This document shows positions 42,001 through 53,230 of a DNA stretch of 64,000 nt, one piece after another. The position numbers and the translations under genes were made by a program. Numbering within the stretch: position 1 is the stretch's first letter; each line of letters starts with the position of its first letter. Origin of the DNA: Eutypella sp. D-1 (Eukaryota > Ascomycota > Sordariomycetes > Xylariales > Diatrypaceae); NCBI GenBank assembly GCA_023313575.1, contig JAJTTP010000001.1, positions 2,418,001-2,482,000 of the forward strand, given 5' to 3'. Below the pieces are notes generated by a model. The model ran no database searches. It was not told the DNA's origin and saw nothing but the letters and a program-made list of their open reading frames with translations.

Positions 42001-42631
42001 TCCCAGACGTCCATTGAGCTCCCCAGCTCAGCGCAACTCAGCCACCCCGCTATCTTTGAGCTGGTAGGCCTGCCTAAGAACTACGACACCCTTATTGAGG
42101 AGTGCGCGAAGAGGCGGTGCCCCAAGACCGGCAAGGATCTCGCTGACCCCATCGTGTGCCTCATGTGTGGGGATATCTTCTGTGGACAGACTATGTGCTG
42201 CCTGATGGAATACCGGGAGGAAGAGGGCAAGACCCCGGTACGCATCGGCGGTGGGCAGCAGCACATGCTCTTCAAGTAAGTTCTTTTACCCCGGCTTTCC
42301 TCATAAATATTACCAAAGTCCGTCGCGTTATCCGTGTTACTGACCAAACCCCCCCTCGCACAGGTGTCAAGGCAACGTGGGCATCTTCATCAACATCCGC
42401 AAATGCGCGGTGATCTACCTGCACCGGACGTCGGGCAGCTTTAGCAACGCACCGTACATCGACAAGTGGGGCGAGACGGACGTGGGACTGCGGCACGGCC
42501 GCCAGCTCTTCCTCAACCAGCGCCGCTACGACTCCATGGTTCGTTCCATGTGGCTCAGCCACGGCGTCCCCAGCTTCATCAGCCGCAAGCTCGAGGCCGA
42601 TATCAATAATGGCGGCTGGGAGACCATCTGA
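36094..42631 (+). CDS. UBR1: E3 ubiquitin ligase UBR1 (N-recognin)
   Basis: Two exons, 36094-42275 and 42364-42631, give 2149 residues, the normal size. A UBR box starts at Cys89 (CGHIFRAGEASYSCRTCSTD onward, with the CCDCGD zinc ligands) and binds basic N-terminal residues. A ClpS-like domain starts near 237 (FVLLLWNDEKHTV) and binds bulky hydrophobic ones. Near 410-450 is a long acidic insert. A RING-type zinc domain spans about 1366-1510 (CILCQE, CGHIMHFKCFE, FVCPLCK). The C-terminal autoinhibitory region ends with paired cysteines (CLMCGDIFC), HMLFKCQGN and DVGLRHGRQLFLN. Ubr1 works with the E2 Rad6/Ubc2 in the Arg/N-degron pathway. The single intron lies near the 3' end within the last conserved block and splits a lysine codon. 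Confidence 0.96.
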
Positions 42632-43593
42632 TATCTGATCCCCCGTCCCCGGATGACAGCGGCAACGATGAAGGAGGAAGGATGGATGGACGGCACGCGC
42701 TTACGTATATCACGATCGATGCAAGTTTGGGTTTGTCTACGAACTGGGAAATTATAGTTATGTCTATATTGCGTATTGTACTGTACTGTACTGGCCTGCT
42801 GTGCTTCTGGCACCTATAGCACCACATGACCTAGGAATCAGGAGAGAGATAGGTGGAGAACATAGGGCGAATGGGATGGGGATGGAGTTCTGGCGTTCGT
42901 CGCCCCTTATACATACACCTACGTTATACACATCATCCCATATTGTTACAACCGGTCCGAGATGGCCGTTGAAAAGGAGTCGTAGACACAGAACAGACGA
43001 ATTGATCAGACATAATCTCCGGCCTTGCAAGCCCCATATGTACGTGCGTCAGGTGAAGGTTGAAATATATGTCCCCTTGGTCATGGATACACGAGATAGG
43101 CACTTCTATTGCTAAATAGGGCGGCTATAGAGGAACCTCCCGTTATGTACTTAACTGACCACCCCGTCCCCCGGGAGGACCCGGTCGAGAGTACGCCGAG
43201 AGAACTGGGGCAGTCATTCGGCCTTTACAGATGTATACAGATCTCCATTGAGAATGCATTTCACTGTGGTTCAAGCAATTTGAAAAAGGAAACTGGCGCT
43301 GATCGGTGCAAGTGTGTTCCGGGAGGGCTGGACTAGCTAGATTCTACGCTATAGATTGGAAAGCGTGAAGTAAGAATTGAAGGAGGAGCCCGGCATGATC
43401 TAAGTGGTCGGTGTTGGTACTGACAGCTGGCTGCATCTAAATAGCCTGCCGCCTTTTAACCCTCTCTATTCTGCTTGAGGTGAGGGAATAGATAAGTCTA
43501 CGATGATGTTGACAGAACAATCGTCGTGAGCTTGTACATGCGGAGACGGAGGACCATCCCTCCCTCTGCCTACCCCTACTGTCGTGTCCTCCC
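42632..43593. other. Spacer between convergent UBR1 and SWD3-like genes
   Basis: About 950 bases of facing 3' regions. Frames such as 43109-43336 plus have no family features. No gene is called. Confidence 0.5.
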
Positions 43594-45494
43594 TCATTCC
43601 TCTTTCTTCACGTCCTCGTCTTTCAGCGGCGTAGTCTCGTCCCTCGCAGCGCCATCGGCGCCAGGAACTCCGTTTTCGGCATCCGCGTCGCCGTCCAATG
43701 ACATCATGTCCGCGGGCTCCCTCGCGGCGGCGCCGTCGTCGGCCGGGGAGGCGCTCGTCTTCGTCACCCCGCTGGCGCCGTTCTCCGCGTTGCGGCCGCG
43801 ACGGCGCTGCTGCCGCTGACGTCGCCGCTGCTGCTGGCGGAACACCTTGATGCGGCCGTCCTGGCCGGCGCTGACCAGGGTGTCGCCGTGGACGTCGACC
43901 CAGAAGCAGACGCCGTCGTGGGCGCCGCGGATGCGCTGCACCACCTCCTTGGTGCGCACGTCCCAGAGGACGATATCTCCGTCCTCGCTGGGGGCCGCGA
44001 TGAAGGCCTGGGCCCGGGCCCTGCTGCCTCTGCGCCGGGCGCCGTTGGTCGTAAGGGCGCCGTCGTCTTCCTCCTCTCCCTGGTATTCGTCTGCATCTTC
44101 GTTTTCGTTTTCGTTTTCGTCCCGCAGGACACCGAAGCAGCCGCCGATGCTGAACTTGCCGTTCTCGTGGCCCTGGTACGTCTTCTTCACGGTGCCCGAC
44201 ACGTAGTCCCACAGCCGCAGACACGAGTCGCTGCTGGAGGCTAGCACGTACCGCCCGTTGGGCGCGAAGCACACCGATGTCACGGGCGGGTTGTCCTCGT
44301 GCACTAGCGTCCGTAGGCACTGCCCCGTCGAGGTGTCCCATATGCGTCTGTGAGCCGGGGGCCGGTTGCGGTTAGCCTGCTGCGCGTGGAGGTAGATAGG
44401 GAGAGAGCGAAAAGTACTCACGTAAGCCCGTCGGTACTACAGCTCACGACCAGGGTGCCGTCGCGGGCGAAGTCGATGCCGCTGACGGGGTCGCTGTGGG
44501 CGGGGAGGCTGCGCATGAGACGGCCGGCGCGGACGTCCCAGAGGAAAACAGCCTCGTCGTAGCTGCCGCTGGCGAGGATGTTGCCCTTGGGGGAGAAAGC
44601 GAGGCAGTAGACGTAGTTGTGGTGGCCGAGCAGGGGGCGTGCGCGGGCGGGACGGCCGGTGACGCGGTCCCAGAGCCGAATGGCCTTGTCGTCGGACCCC
44701 GAGGCCAGGGTCGCGCCGTCCGGCGACCACGCCACCGCCGATACTCCCGCCATGTGACCGACCAGTGTCTCCATGTGCTGTCCCGTCTCCGCGCTCCATA
44801 TCCGCACCGTCCCGTCCGCCGACGACGACGCGATCCACCGCCCGTCGGGCGAGATGCGCACCTGCGACACGGGCTTCTGGTGACCCGCCAGCAGTAATCG
44901 CGGCACGTAGTGAGGCCGGACGGGTCTGCGTGTTGGTGGTGGCGGCGTGTCGGAAGTTGTGTGGAATTGTCGCTGTCGGGGAGAGCGCAGCGATTGCGAA
45001 CGAGAGCGTGACTGTGATCGTGATCGTGATTGTGATCGTGATCGTATACGTGAACGGGTGCTGGAACTCGAACGAGAGCGTGATCGTAAACGGCTGTCGG
45101 ACCGTGTTCGTGACCGTGACCGTGACCGTGACCGCGACCGCGATACCGAGCCGGAACTAGATGGCGACGATCTGCTGCGGGCGCTGGAGGAATAATGGCG
45201 TGCGCGTCGACGACGGTCGTGATCTGGGGTGGGACTCCGGCTTGCGGAATCGGAGCCTACGGTTTTCTCGCGGATGGACATGCGGAGGGCGGGTTTCTTC
45301 CCATCCTGCTCTGGCTTCTGCTGATTCTGTTTCTGGATCTGCTGCTGCTTTTGCTGCTGCCCCTGCTGCTGTTCATCAGGAGTACTATATCGTGAAGTAG
45401 TCGTCGTCGTACTGTCATCAATGACTTTGCGACGCTTGGAAGGGGGTGGTGGTAATGCCGTGTTTGCGGCAGGCTCATCAATAGCTTCCGGCAT
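43594..45494 (-). CDS. WD40 protein of the SWD3/WDR5 type with an RS-rich N-terminus
   Basis: Two exons, 45494-44422 and 44347-43594, joined within DGLTRIWDTSTG; 608 residues. The C-terminal two thirds is a WD40 propeller: LAGHQKPVSQVRISPDGRW, VGHMAGVSAVAWSPDG, NYVYCLAFSPKGNILASGSYD, LPAHSDPVSGIDFARDG, NPPVTSVCFAPNGRYVLAS and a final DGDIVLWDVRTKEVVQRIRG. The AHSDPVSG, RIWDTSTGQCLRTL and DNPPV sequences are those of WDR5/Swd3, a core subunit of the Set1/COMPASS H3K4 methyltransferase. The N-terminal 190 residues are unusual: a polyglutamine region followed by about 50 residues of SR dipeptides. Two low-complexity inserts, acidic (ENENENED) and glutamine-arginine (RQQQRRRQRQQ), extend the last blades. 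I infer the COMPASS role from the propeller. Confidence 0.85.
45000..45160 (-). repeat. GATCGT/GACCGT-type hexamer repeats encoding the RS domain
   Basis: Near-exact runs such as GTGATCGTGATCGTGATTGT on the plus strand are the complement of codons for Ser-Arg dipeptides. The tract covers roughly 160 bases within the first exon of the WD40 gene and is in phase with its frame. Confidence 0.75.
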
Positions 45495-47059
45495 TTTTGG
45501 GAATCGCGTCTCCGTCTTCGGGGACTGGACTGTGAGCGTGATTCTGTGATGATCGAATATTTTTCCTTGTTTTTTCCTAAATTTCCTCGGTTTGCTGGTG
45601 TTCGTATAAGGTTAAGATCGAGGTATATGAAGTGTTCCAAGGGTACCGAAGTAGGTTGTAGAGATGATGGAAAGTGTATGGTGGATAATGGCTTCTCACT
45701 TTCGTTGGAGGGGCAGCAGCGCGTGTAGTTAGAAGGTTACGTCGGTAAATGCTTACCTACAGGTAGGTACCTGTAGATAGGTACTTAGTAGGTAGTAAGA
45801 ATATTACTTCCAATGGAACTGATAAAGTTGGTTACTTGGTAAGGCTGCACTGCATATCTCTATCCGTTAGCATTTTTCAGCACTTTCAGCACTTTCAGCA
45901 CTTTCCAGCAGCTGTAACATACATTGCCTAAGCCTAAGTACTTAGAGGTAGTTGGGTAAGTACGATGTAGTTAGTAGCTGCCCAGGTGTACATTCCTCGG
46001 GATGGCCCGTGATTACTGCTCATCCCAGCCAATCACAAGGGAGAATAACCCTGGTTAGTGCCCAAATAACTTCTAGATTACCAGATTACAACCTGGTAAG
46101 TCGAAGGAGTCCGGGTAGCGATACAGTAGTAGCTAAATGCAGAATATCAGATAACGCTAAATCGCCAATCGCATCGCAAACATGCCGAGGCTGATACCTA
46201 AGCCAGTAAATAGGGGAGTACCTAACTATATCTACTTAGGTGGGTATAGTTATAGGGTACAGCTAGGGATCCTAGAGGAGACCTTTAGACCTAAAACGAC
46301 CGCCGATGCAACCCCAAAATCTTGAAATATGAACCATCACCGACTTAGTCTCAGCTAATTTAAAGGAGGCAATGCATCTCGGGGTCATCTAACCAATCAG
46401 CTAACCAAGTTACACTACACTCACCTTCTTCTTCTCTTCCCTCACCTCTAAACGTACACATTCCTGGTCTTCCTGACCGGCCCAAGTCCTATCCATCTAT
46501 TGTGTTACCGTCCTGTGCCGCCAACCCCTATGCGCCTCTGTCATTCATTCCTCGAGATCAAGGCATACAGACACCGTCACTCACACTCGCTCCCATTCCT
46601 GCTATACATAGTATATTCCTTCTATATGCGGTGGAAATTGCCGTCACAGCCTGCATATCAAGTTGAACAAGAAACCGGGCCCCATGTTACCTGGATGCTA
46701 CTCTGTCTGTCTTGTGTAGAGTAGAGGTCGTAATATGGGATATATAGGCGCACTTACTATGATATAGATAATCGATTAATTAAACAGACCTCTCTTAGCT
46801 TAGGTTTATTTCTTTGGTCTGCCAGTCCGTCTGTCGTCTAGTCAAAGCTTGACTTGTCCACCACTGCTCTCGTTCACTTATCTCTCTTGCTCTCACTTGC
46901 TCCGGCTTCTCATTATTCTCTCACTTTTTGCCTTGTTTCTTCTTATCTTCCCATCAGCGAGATTTGATACCCCCTAGCGTTTACATATATATATAATATA
47001 TACGGAGTGCATACATACTGTAATTATTCGAATAATATCTTCATCGGCTCTTGTTAACA
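45495..47059. promoter_or_regulatory. Divergent upstream region of the SWD3-like gene and ISC1
   Basis: About 1.56 kb between two start codons. Near 45755-45800 is a cluster of AGGTAGGTACCTGTAGATAGG-like elements. Three copies of CAGCACTTT occur at 45880-45905. A TATATATATAATATATA run at 46985-47001 lies about 60 bases before the ISC1 start and may be its core promoter. No gene is supported. Confidence 0.4.
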
Positions 47060-48674
47060 ATGGAACACGACCGGCTCCCCACCGAAATCAACATCATCAC
47101 GCTGAACTGCTGGGGCCTTCTCTATCTCAGCAAGCACCGCACTCAACGTCTCAAGGCCATTGGTCGCAAGATCGCCGAGTCCGATCCCGTCCCTCATATC
47201 GTGGGCCTCCAGGAGTGCTGGACCGAGGAGGACTACCGCGCCATCCGTCGTGAGGCCCGCTTCGTGCTGCCCTTTGGCAAGTTCTACCACTCCGGTCCTT
47301 TCGGTGGCGGCCTTGCCATCCTCTCAAAATGGCCCATAGAGGAGAGCACCATGTACCCGTATTCCCTTAATGGACGCCCGACAGCTTTCTTCCGCGGCGA
47401 CTGGTTTGTCGGGAAGGGTGTCGCCTGCGCCAAGATTCGCTATGGCCTGGGACAGAAGGAAGTTATCGAGGTGTTTAATACTCATGTAAGTTGATGGCTC
47501 TACGAACGATGTTTGGCCCGGGCTAATATCGAAGCAGACACATCCGCGATATGGGCCTCCAAACCAGCACAACAGCTATTCTGTTCATCGACTCTCCCAG
47601 AGTTGGGAAATGTCCAAGTTAATACGTGGGGCTGCCGAGCGAGGTCACATGGTGGTAGCCTTGGGCGATTTCAATGATGTGCCAGAGTCATTGGTATATC
47701 GCATCATCTGCGAGACCGCTCCTGTCCGTGATGCTTGGCGGGTATTGCACCCGGACTCGTCCCTCGGCGCCGCCGACGAGGAGCAGGAGCGGGCCCGCCG
47801 CCGTCCCATCCCCACCGCCGAGTTCAACATCACCGAGAACGGCGTCACGAGTAATAGTGTGTACAACACTTGGCGGTGGTCTCGTTCCCAGCAGAAGGCC
47901 CTCGGCCCGGGAAAGGACCCCATGTCCGTTCCGCCGGACAACCCCGACAAGCTGGGCCAGCGCATCGACTACATCTTCGTCTCGTGCGGCTCCCTGCCTC
48001 ACCTCGGAGACGGCGGGTGGGTGGTCAAGGACGTGCGTGTAGGCATGCGCGATAGACATCCAGAGCTGCAATGCTCCCTAAGTGACCACTTCTCCGTCGA
48101 GGCCACGCTCGCCTACCACATCGCACAGCCCGAGAACACCGACTCGGCCTCCAGTGGCCACGGCGTCGAGTCTACGGACCACGCCGCCGGGGTCGACGCC
48201 GGCGCTTATCTGGAATCCCCGACCTCGTCGGAGTTCCGGAACATCAGCAGGGCGCGGGCGTCCTATGACGGACAGCTGCGGGACGCCGGCGCGCCCGCCG
48301 ACGGGCTGCCCGCCTCCACGTACGAGGAGATCCTGGCGCTGATCAAGGCGTACCGGGCGCGGGAGGAGGCGCAGGCGCGGTGGCGGGGGCGCCACTTCCT
48401 CTTCTGGGCGCTCGTCGCCGTCGGTAGCTGCGTCGCCGTCTGGTTCGTACCCGCGTACGGCGCCTTCGTGCTCCTGCTCGCGAGCAGCCTCGGCCTGGCC
48501 GCCGGCACAGTCGACGGCCTGTTGGCCCTGCTCTTCTTCGGCGGCTCCGAGCTCCGCGCCCTCCGCGAGTTCGAGTGGGAGATCCTCAACGCCAAGGCCG
48601 CTGCCGCCGGCGCCCTCGGCCTCTCCCACGAGGACGAGGAGAAGACGTGGCGGAAGGGGGACCACATGGAGTGA
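47060..48674 (+). CDS. ISC1: Inositol phosphosphingolipid phospholipase C (neutral sphingomyelinase family)
   Basis: Two exons, 47060-47485 and 47538-48674, give 520 residues. The intron is 52 bp, and the join reads FNTHTHPRYGPP. It is a magnesium-dependent phosphodiesterase of the DNase I fold, with LNCWGL, GLQECW, GGGLAILSKWP, ALGDFNDVPESL, QRIDYIFVSCGS and LSDHFSVEATLAY in order; these supply the metal-binding Asn/Glu, the Asp-x-Asn pair and the catalytic His. The C-terminus has two adjacent membrane segments (FLFWALVAVGSCVAVWFVPA and AFVLLLASSLGLAAGTVDGL), as in yeast Isc1 and mammalian SMPD2. The enzyme releases ceramides from inositol phosphosphingolipids and is activated by phosphatidylglycerol or cardiolipin in yeast. 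The true start is the ATG at 47060. Confidence 0.93.
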
Positions 48675-49537
48675 GCACTACTATTAGGTCTATGCGCTAC
48701 GCATGGTCTTCACTTTGGACATGAAACCTTTTTCTATCTAATCAGTCCATTTTCGCACTCTTGGGAGGGTTTTACCGATATAGCATAAGCAGAGCCCATC
48801 ATCGTGGAAGCAAGGCCGTGGGACATAATTATCGGCGGGATGATACTGAATATATACAAGCGGCATTGTATCTGCTTAGTTAGTTGGTTGCGAGATATAT
48901 GCGCGTTGCTGCCTATTATGAGTACGTAGAATAAAGGATTAATGCGAAGACATCACTAGGAAGACTGCGGTAGGCTTCCACCACCTTTATACATACCATA
49001 CATACATACATACTACTCTAACCTGCACGGTACAAGTTCGAATAGACCATATAGGTCCTTTTTTGTTCCTTCTCGTTTTCTTTTACCCGTCCAGGCAACA
49101 CTGATCGCTGGGTCTCGTAACAGGAAATGCAAACGGAGACAGTTTCGTGGTTTTCTCCCTTCTTGCGGCCCTTCCATCATCGTCCTGCCAGATTCCCCAT
49201 CCCATCATCTCTACTCATTCCCCCCATACAATCAACGGCTACTAGAGGAAGGGAGATTTATAGAACGCCGTTTCCTCTTCTTACCTGCACGTTTATCTAC
49301 CAAACATCGAGATCGCGGACTGTATATTTATAACGGGTACTTACCCCCTTACACACTCTCATATTCTCCTATGCAAACCTTGATAACTTGGTATAAGGCA
49401 TCACTTGGAACTGTATGCATCTCATCCCGTCTTGTATCGACGCATTTCCGTCTGTGATTTGCAAAAGAAGCTACATCCGGTTCCTACCTTGGTTTTGTTA
49501 GGTAGTTTTTGAAAGAAGAATTCTGTGCGTGTTTTCG
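48675..49537. other. Spacer upstream of the CENP-C-like gene
   Basis: About 860 bases. A CATACATACATAC run is at 48995-49010. The 49127-49333 frame is not protein-like. I see only the 3' region of ISC1 and a promoter. Confidence 0.5.
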
Positions 49538-51940
49538 ATGATGACGGGAGGAAAGACATCACTCCGGGCCCCTTCCAACTACATCACGGAGCCCGTAGTG
49601 GCCCTGGAACGAGCACCCAGCGGGCGGCCATACGCAGAATGGAGATGTGAGTACATAGTGTCGTCCGATGAACAGAGTCGCCCAAAATTCCATCTACCTT
49701 CGGCTAACTAAGGCAAACTCATCAGCGCCGACGGGCAGGACCTCCGTGTATCCTGCAACTCTCCTTCCTGATGGGTATTGCGCCGAAACCACGGAGAATG
49801 GGAGCAAGATATACACGTGTCCCGTGAGAGACTGCGAGGGCACTTCCCTCTCGATGCTCCATGTCGATGTGCATTTTATGGTAAGTGTGCATACATATCT
49901 TGGAAAATCAGCGTCGGTTTTTATTTTTCTCGATCATGGTTATGCTCACTGCGGAACAGAGGAACCACAGTGGACAATGTTTCAACGATAATTTGGACGG
50001 CACTCTGACGCTCGTCGGCCGGAGACCCGGCGTCGTTGAGACTGCGATTATTATGTCCCAGAAGCCCCTGAATACCACAGATACTGCGACCCAAGAACCA
50101 CCGCAGACTTCTACAGCCTCGATCGCTATACTAGACGCCGAAGACCCGGTTCCCACTGCTGATGATCCTTTACAGAAGACTACGGAGCTCGGTACTGTCA
50201 AGCCAACTAGTGAGACTAGCCCTTCGGGTGGCGTTGCCCACCGAGATCATGATCGAGAGGAGCATGGCTCGAAAGATGTAGGAGCAATGCAGACACATAC
50301 AGGGAAGAAGGACGAGAGGGCCAACGTAGCAGGTCAAAATTCACCCTCACCACCCCAACAAACACAGCGACAAGAACGAGACAAGGACAACAGCCGAAAC
50401 CGCTCTCTGTCTGTTCTGGGACTCGCCTCGGTGGTTGCGCATTATCTCAGACGGCAAGCAGACCATAGTGATGCCAGTAAGGCCAAGAAGAACAGTGGCA
50501 TAGCTCCACAAGCGCGGGCGGAGATAGTACCAGACGTGTCCCCGAAACCGCCCGAGCCCCCATGCGAGACTGGGAAGGGTGCTTCTGCTACGGTCACCTC
50601 TGAACATGAAATTGAGAATGAACCGCATATAGTACAAGAAAGGCGACACTCTATTCGTCTCGTCAAAAAGCTCTCCGAGAAGGAGGCTCAGCCTCCCTCC
50701 ACTGACCCTGACGCGAACACCAGACCCGTCACAAAGATAACCGCGGAGCCTGAGAAGCAGACGGGCCCTGTCCCCAAGACAACTCGAAATAAACAACACG
50801 TCGGTGGCGAGAAAAGCCAGGAGCCGGTGACTCCCACACCGGTGTCAGGGCTACGACGCTCAACTCGAAAGCGTAACGTACGGCAGTCGACATCAGCTGA
50901 ACCCTGGTGGATAAGCCACGGATTAGGAGGCGTCAAGAGTCCCGAGAAGCAGGCAAAGAAACGGAAGGAGACGCCGGTCACTACGTCGAGCAAGAAAAGC
51001 AAGAAGAGGATGTTGGACAACGCAAGCAATGCGGCCACATCTGGTTCTACCGAGGAAGATGACGATGAGATCGCCGCGAGGACTGCCATCGGCGTTGTGA
51101 GCCAGCGCACGAAGTTGCCCTTCCGCCGCCATAATTTCCACTGCGACCGTCGGGGTTCCGCAGCCCAGCAACCGACCAAAGATCAGCGTAGCGCAGAATC
51201 CTCCTCTTCGCTGCCACTGCCGCCGAGTCCAGAAGACAGCGTTTGCCAAGAAGACAGTAGTAGCCAGGCATCAAGACCGCCTTTCTCGTCGAAGCTGCCG
51301 TCTGGTTCCGACGCGGACGTCTTCTCAGACCCCCTCGTCCCGGCCGCGGCGCAGCACCAGCAGCAAACACTGGTTCTCAGGCCCAGGGACGGCTTCGAGC
51401 TGGAGGACTGGGAGATCGCTCCCGGTATAATCCGACGTGACGGTACGAGTAAGTCTGGCGTCCTCTTTCTTTCTATTCGAACCCTTCGCCTCGTGCTCGC
51501 CGATAGAATTTCAAGAATGAAAAGACACGCGGAAACTGATCGTGATATCATAATTAGACTTGGCCTTCTCGTCCGCCGCTCTACGATCCAATACTCCGAG
51601 ACCTATCTCCACCGGCTTAGGAGTCCACACTGTGGTAGTGCACCCCGGTGCTTCGTATCGCGTGGATACCACCACCACCGCCACCGCCGCCGCTGCAGAC
51701 CATCAGGTTGTCAGCGTGGCAGCGGGGAAGATCCACGTCAGGAGGTCGCCTCCTCCGTCATCGTCGTCGTCATCGGGAGAGGGCACGAATGAAGTTAGGG
51801 CGCGGGGCGGGGATGACTTCACGATGAACGCGCACGGGGTCGTGGTGGTGCGTCCCGGTGGCGGCGATTGCAGAATCGAGAATCGGTGGGCTGTTGATGC
51901 TGTGCTCACTATCGTGTCCGTGTCCCCGCGCCTGGTCTAA
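49538..51940 (+). CDS. C2H2-finger protein with a Mif2/CENP-C-type cupin
   Basis: Four exons (49538-49646, 49726-49880, 49960-51448, 51558-51940) give 711 residues, and all phases agree. Exons 2-3 build a C2H2-like unit (CPVRDC, then HVDVHF and RNH) followed by CFNDNLDGTLTLVGRR. I recall that element from other fungal proteins. A long disordered middle carries a patch like the CENP-C motif, RRSTRKRNVRQ ending in EPWW, and basic nuclear-signal clusters (KQAKKRKE, KKSKKRMLD). The end, FELEDWEIAPGIIRRDGTSN with LAFSSAALRSN, then VVHPGASYRV, VSVAAGKIHV, FTMNAHGVVVVRPGG and ENRWAVDAVLTIVSV, is a CENP-C cupin dimerisation fold. It lacks the usual Mif2 N-terminal block, so it is probably not the main inner-kinetochore CENP-C but a relative. 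A chromatin or centromere role is inference. Confidence 0.7.
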
Positions 51941-53230
51941 GCATTTTGTCTTTTTCTAAAATGTGGATTTGAACTTCTGCTAAAGGCCGAGTTGGTAGTG
52001 TACATAGAAGCCATCATGCACGAGGGAGAAGGCGCTCATGCTGCTTATCAGGTCATGGAATAGGGGCTAGGATTCGTTGTCTCGATATACCCGTACTGAG
52101 GTAGAGGCTATTTGATAGAAGAACACGGGATCATAGTACTTGGCTGGATTTCGCATGTCGCAACTCTGCTGCTACAGATACTGGCAGGCACGAAGGGACT
52201 ACATGGATGTATAGTATGAGAAACAATAAAAAACGAAGTGCCGTGCTATGATGCAACTTTGCATACAACGGCCGCTTCGTGAATATATTGTGCCTCAAGG
52301 TCTATAAGCTAGGCCCACCTAATGAAAAAATAGGGGTAGGCGACATGTGCTGTGCACCCGTCATCCGTCAATTTCTATACCCGTACTTAACGTTAAACGA
52401 ACAACAAACAGCGAGCCTAACACCAATAAAGCTCTTCATACCTAAGTATAGCCAAATGCTTCAATCAAGAAACGGGCAATAGATTATCCTTCCTCCCACC
52501 CTCCCAAACGAGAAGCCCCCTTTCTCACTGGAAAACATCATTTATGCCTACCTAAGTACGTAACCAGCAAGCCTGTGCGCATGAGATCCAGCTTGACTGT
52601 AACTAATGATGTTTCTCGATCTAGTCTCGGTGCGGGATTGACTTTACCCGACTTCATACTTGCATGCCAGTTACTGGATAGAGAAGAAATGATACTTACA
52701 GTACGTGATCACGACTCGTATCGATCCCTCTAAGAATGGTTGAACGTTTTGAGTCTGTATGGAAAACTCAGGGGTCTGATCTGATTTTGGTATAGATTTG
52801 TACTTTTACTGCTGTGTAAGGGTGCAGTATACATGTAAAGTACACTGGTATTCTGCGGTCTCGGCCGGTAGAGCCCCACTTCACCCCACGTCCCCTAGGA
52901 AAGTACGGGAAAAGAATTCGGGAGTCACTTTTCTGCCCCTCGTTAAAACCGTTAAATCGACAATTACTTACTTAGGTACTCTCTGACTCACACCCGAAGA
53001 ATACCTACCTAGGTACCTAACAACAACCTTGGAAGATTAAATGCATAATAAATTGTAGTTATTTACTTAACTTTAGTACCTACATAACCAAAAGTCTATC
53101 TACCTAGGTAGTATACATCGTGAACGCGATCAACTTTCAACTTTGCAGGGACCTACTTACATGATATCGCCCTTTCGTTTGCCCCTCGTTCGCCCCTCGT
53201 CTAGTCGCGATAGCCTTACAAACCGCCAAT
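51941..53230. other. Spacer upstream of the tyrosyl-tRNA synthetase
   Basis: About 1.3 kb of AT-rich DNA with CCTACCTAGGTACCTAA at 53004-53020 and CTACCTAGGTAG at 53100-53111. No protein-like frame was found. The last 200 bases form the promoter and leader of the synthetase gene. Confidence 0.5.

Noticed and set aside
43466..44341. Minus-strand frame of 291 codons overlapping the SWD3-like gene
   Set aside because: It is a shifted reading of the second exon, arginine/glycine-rich, without WD repeats.
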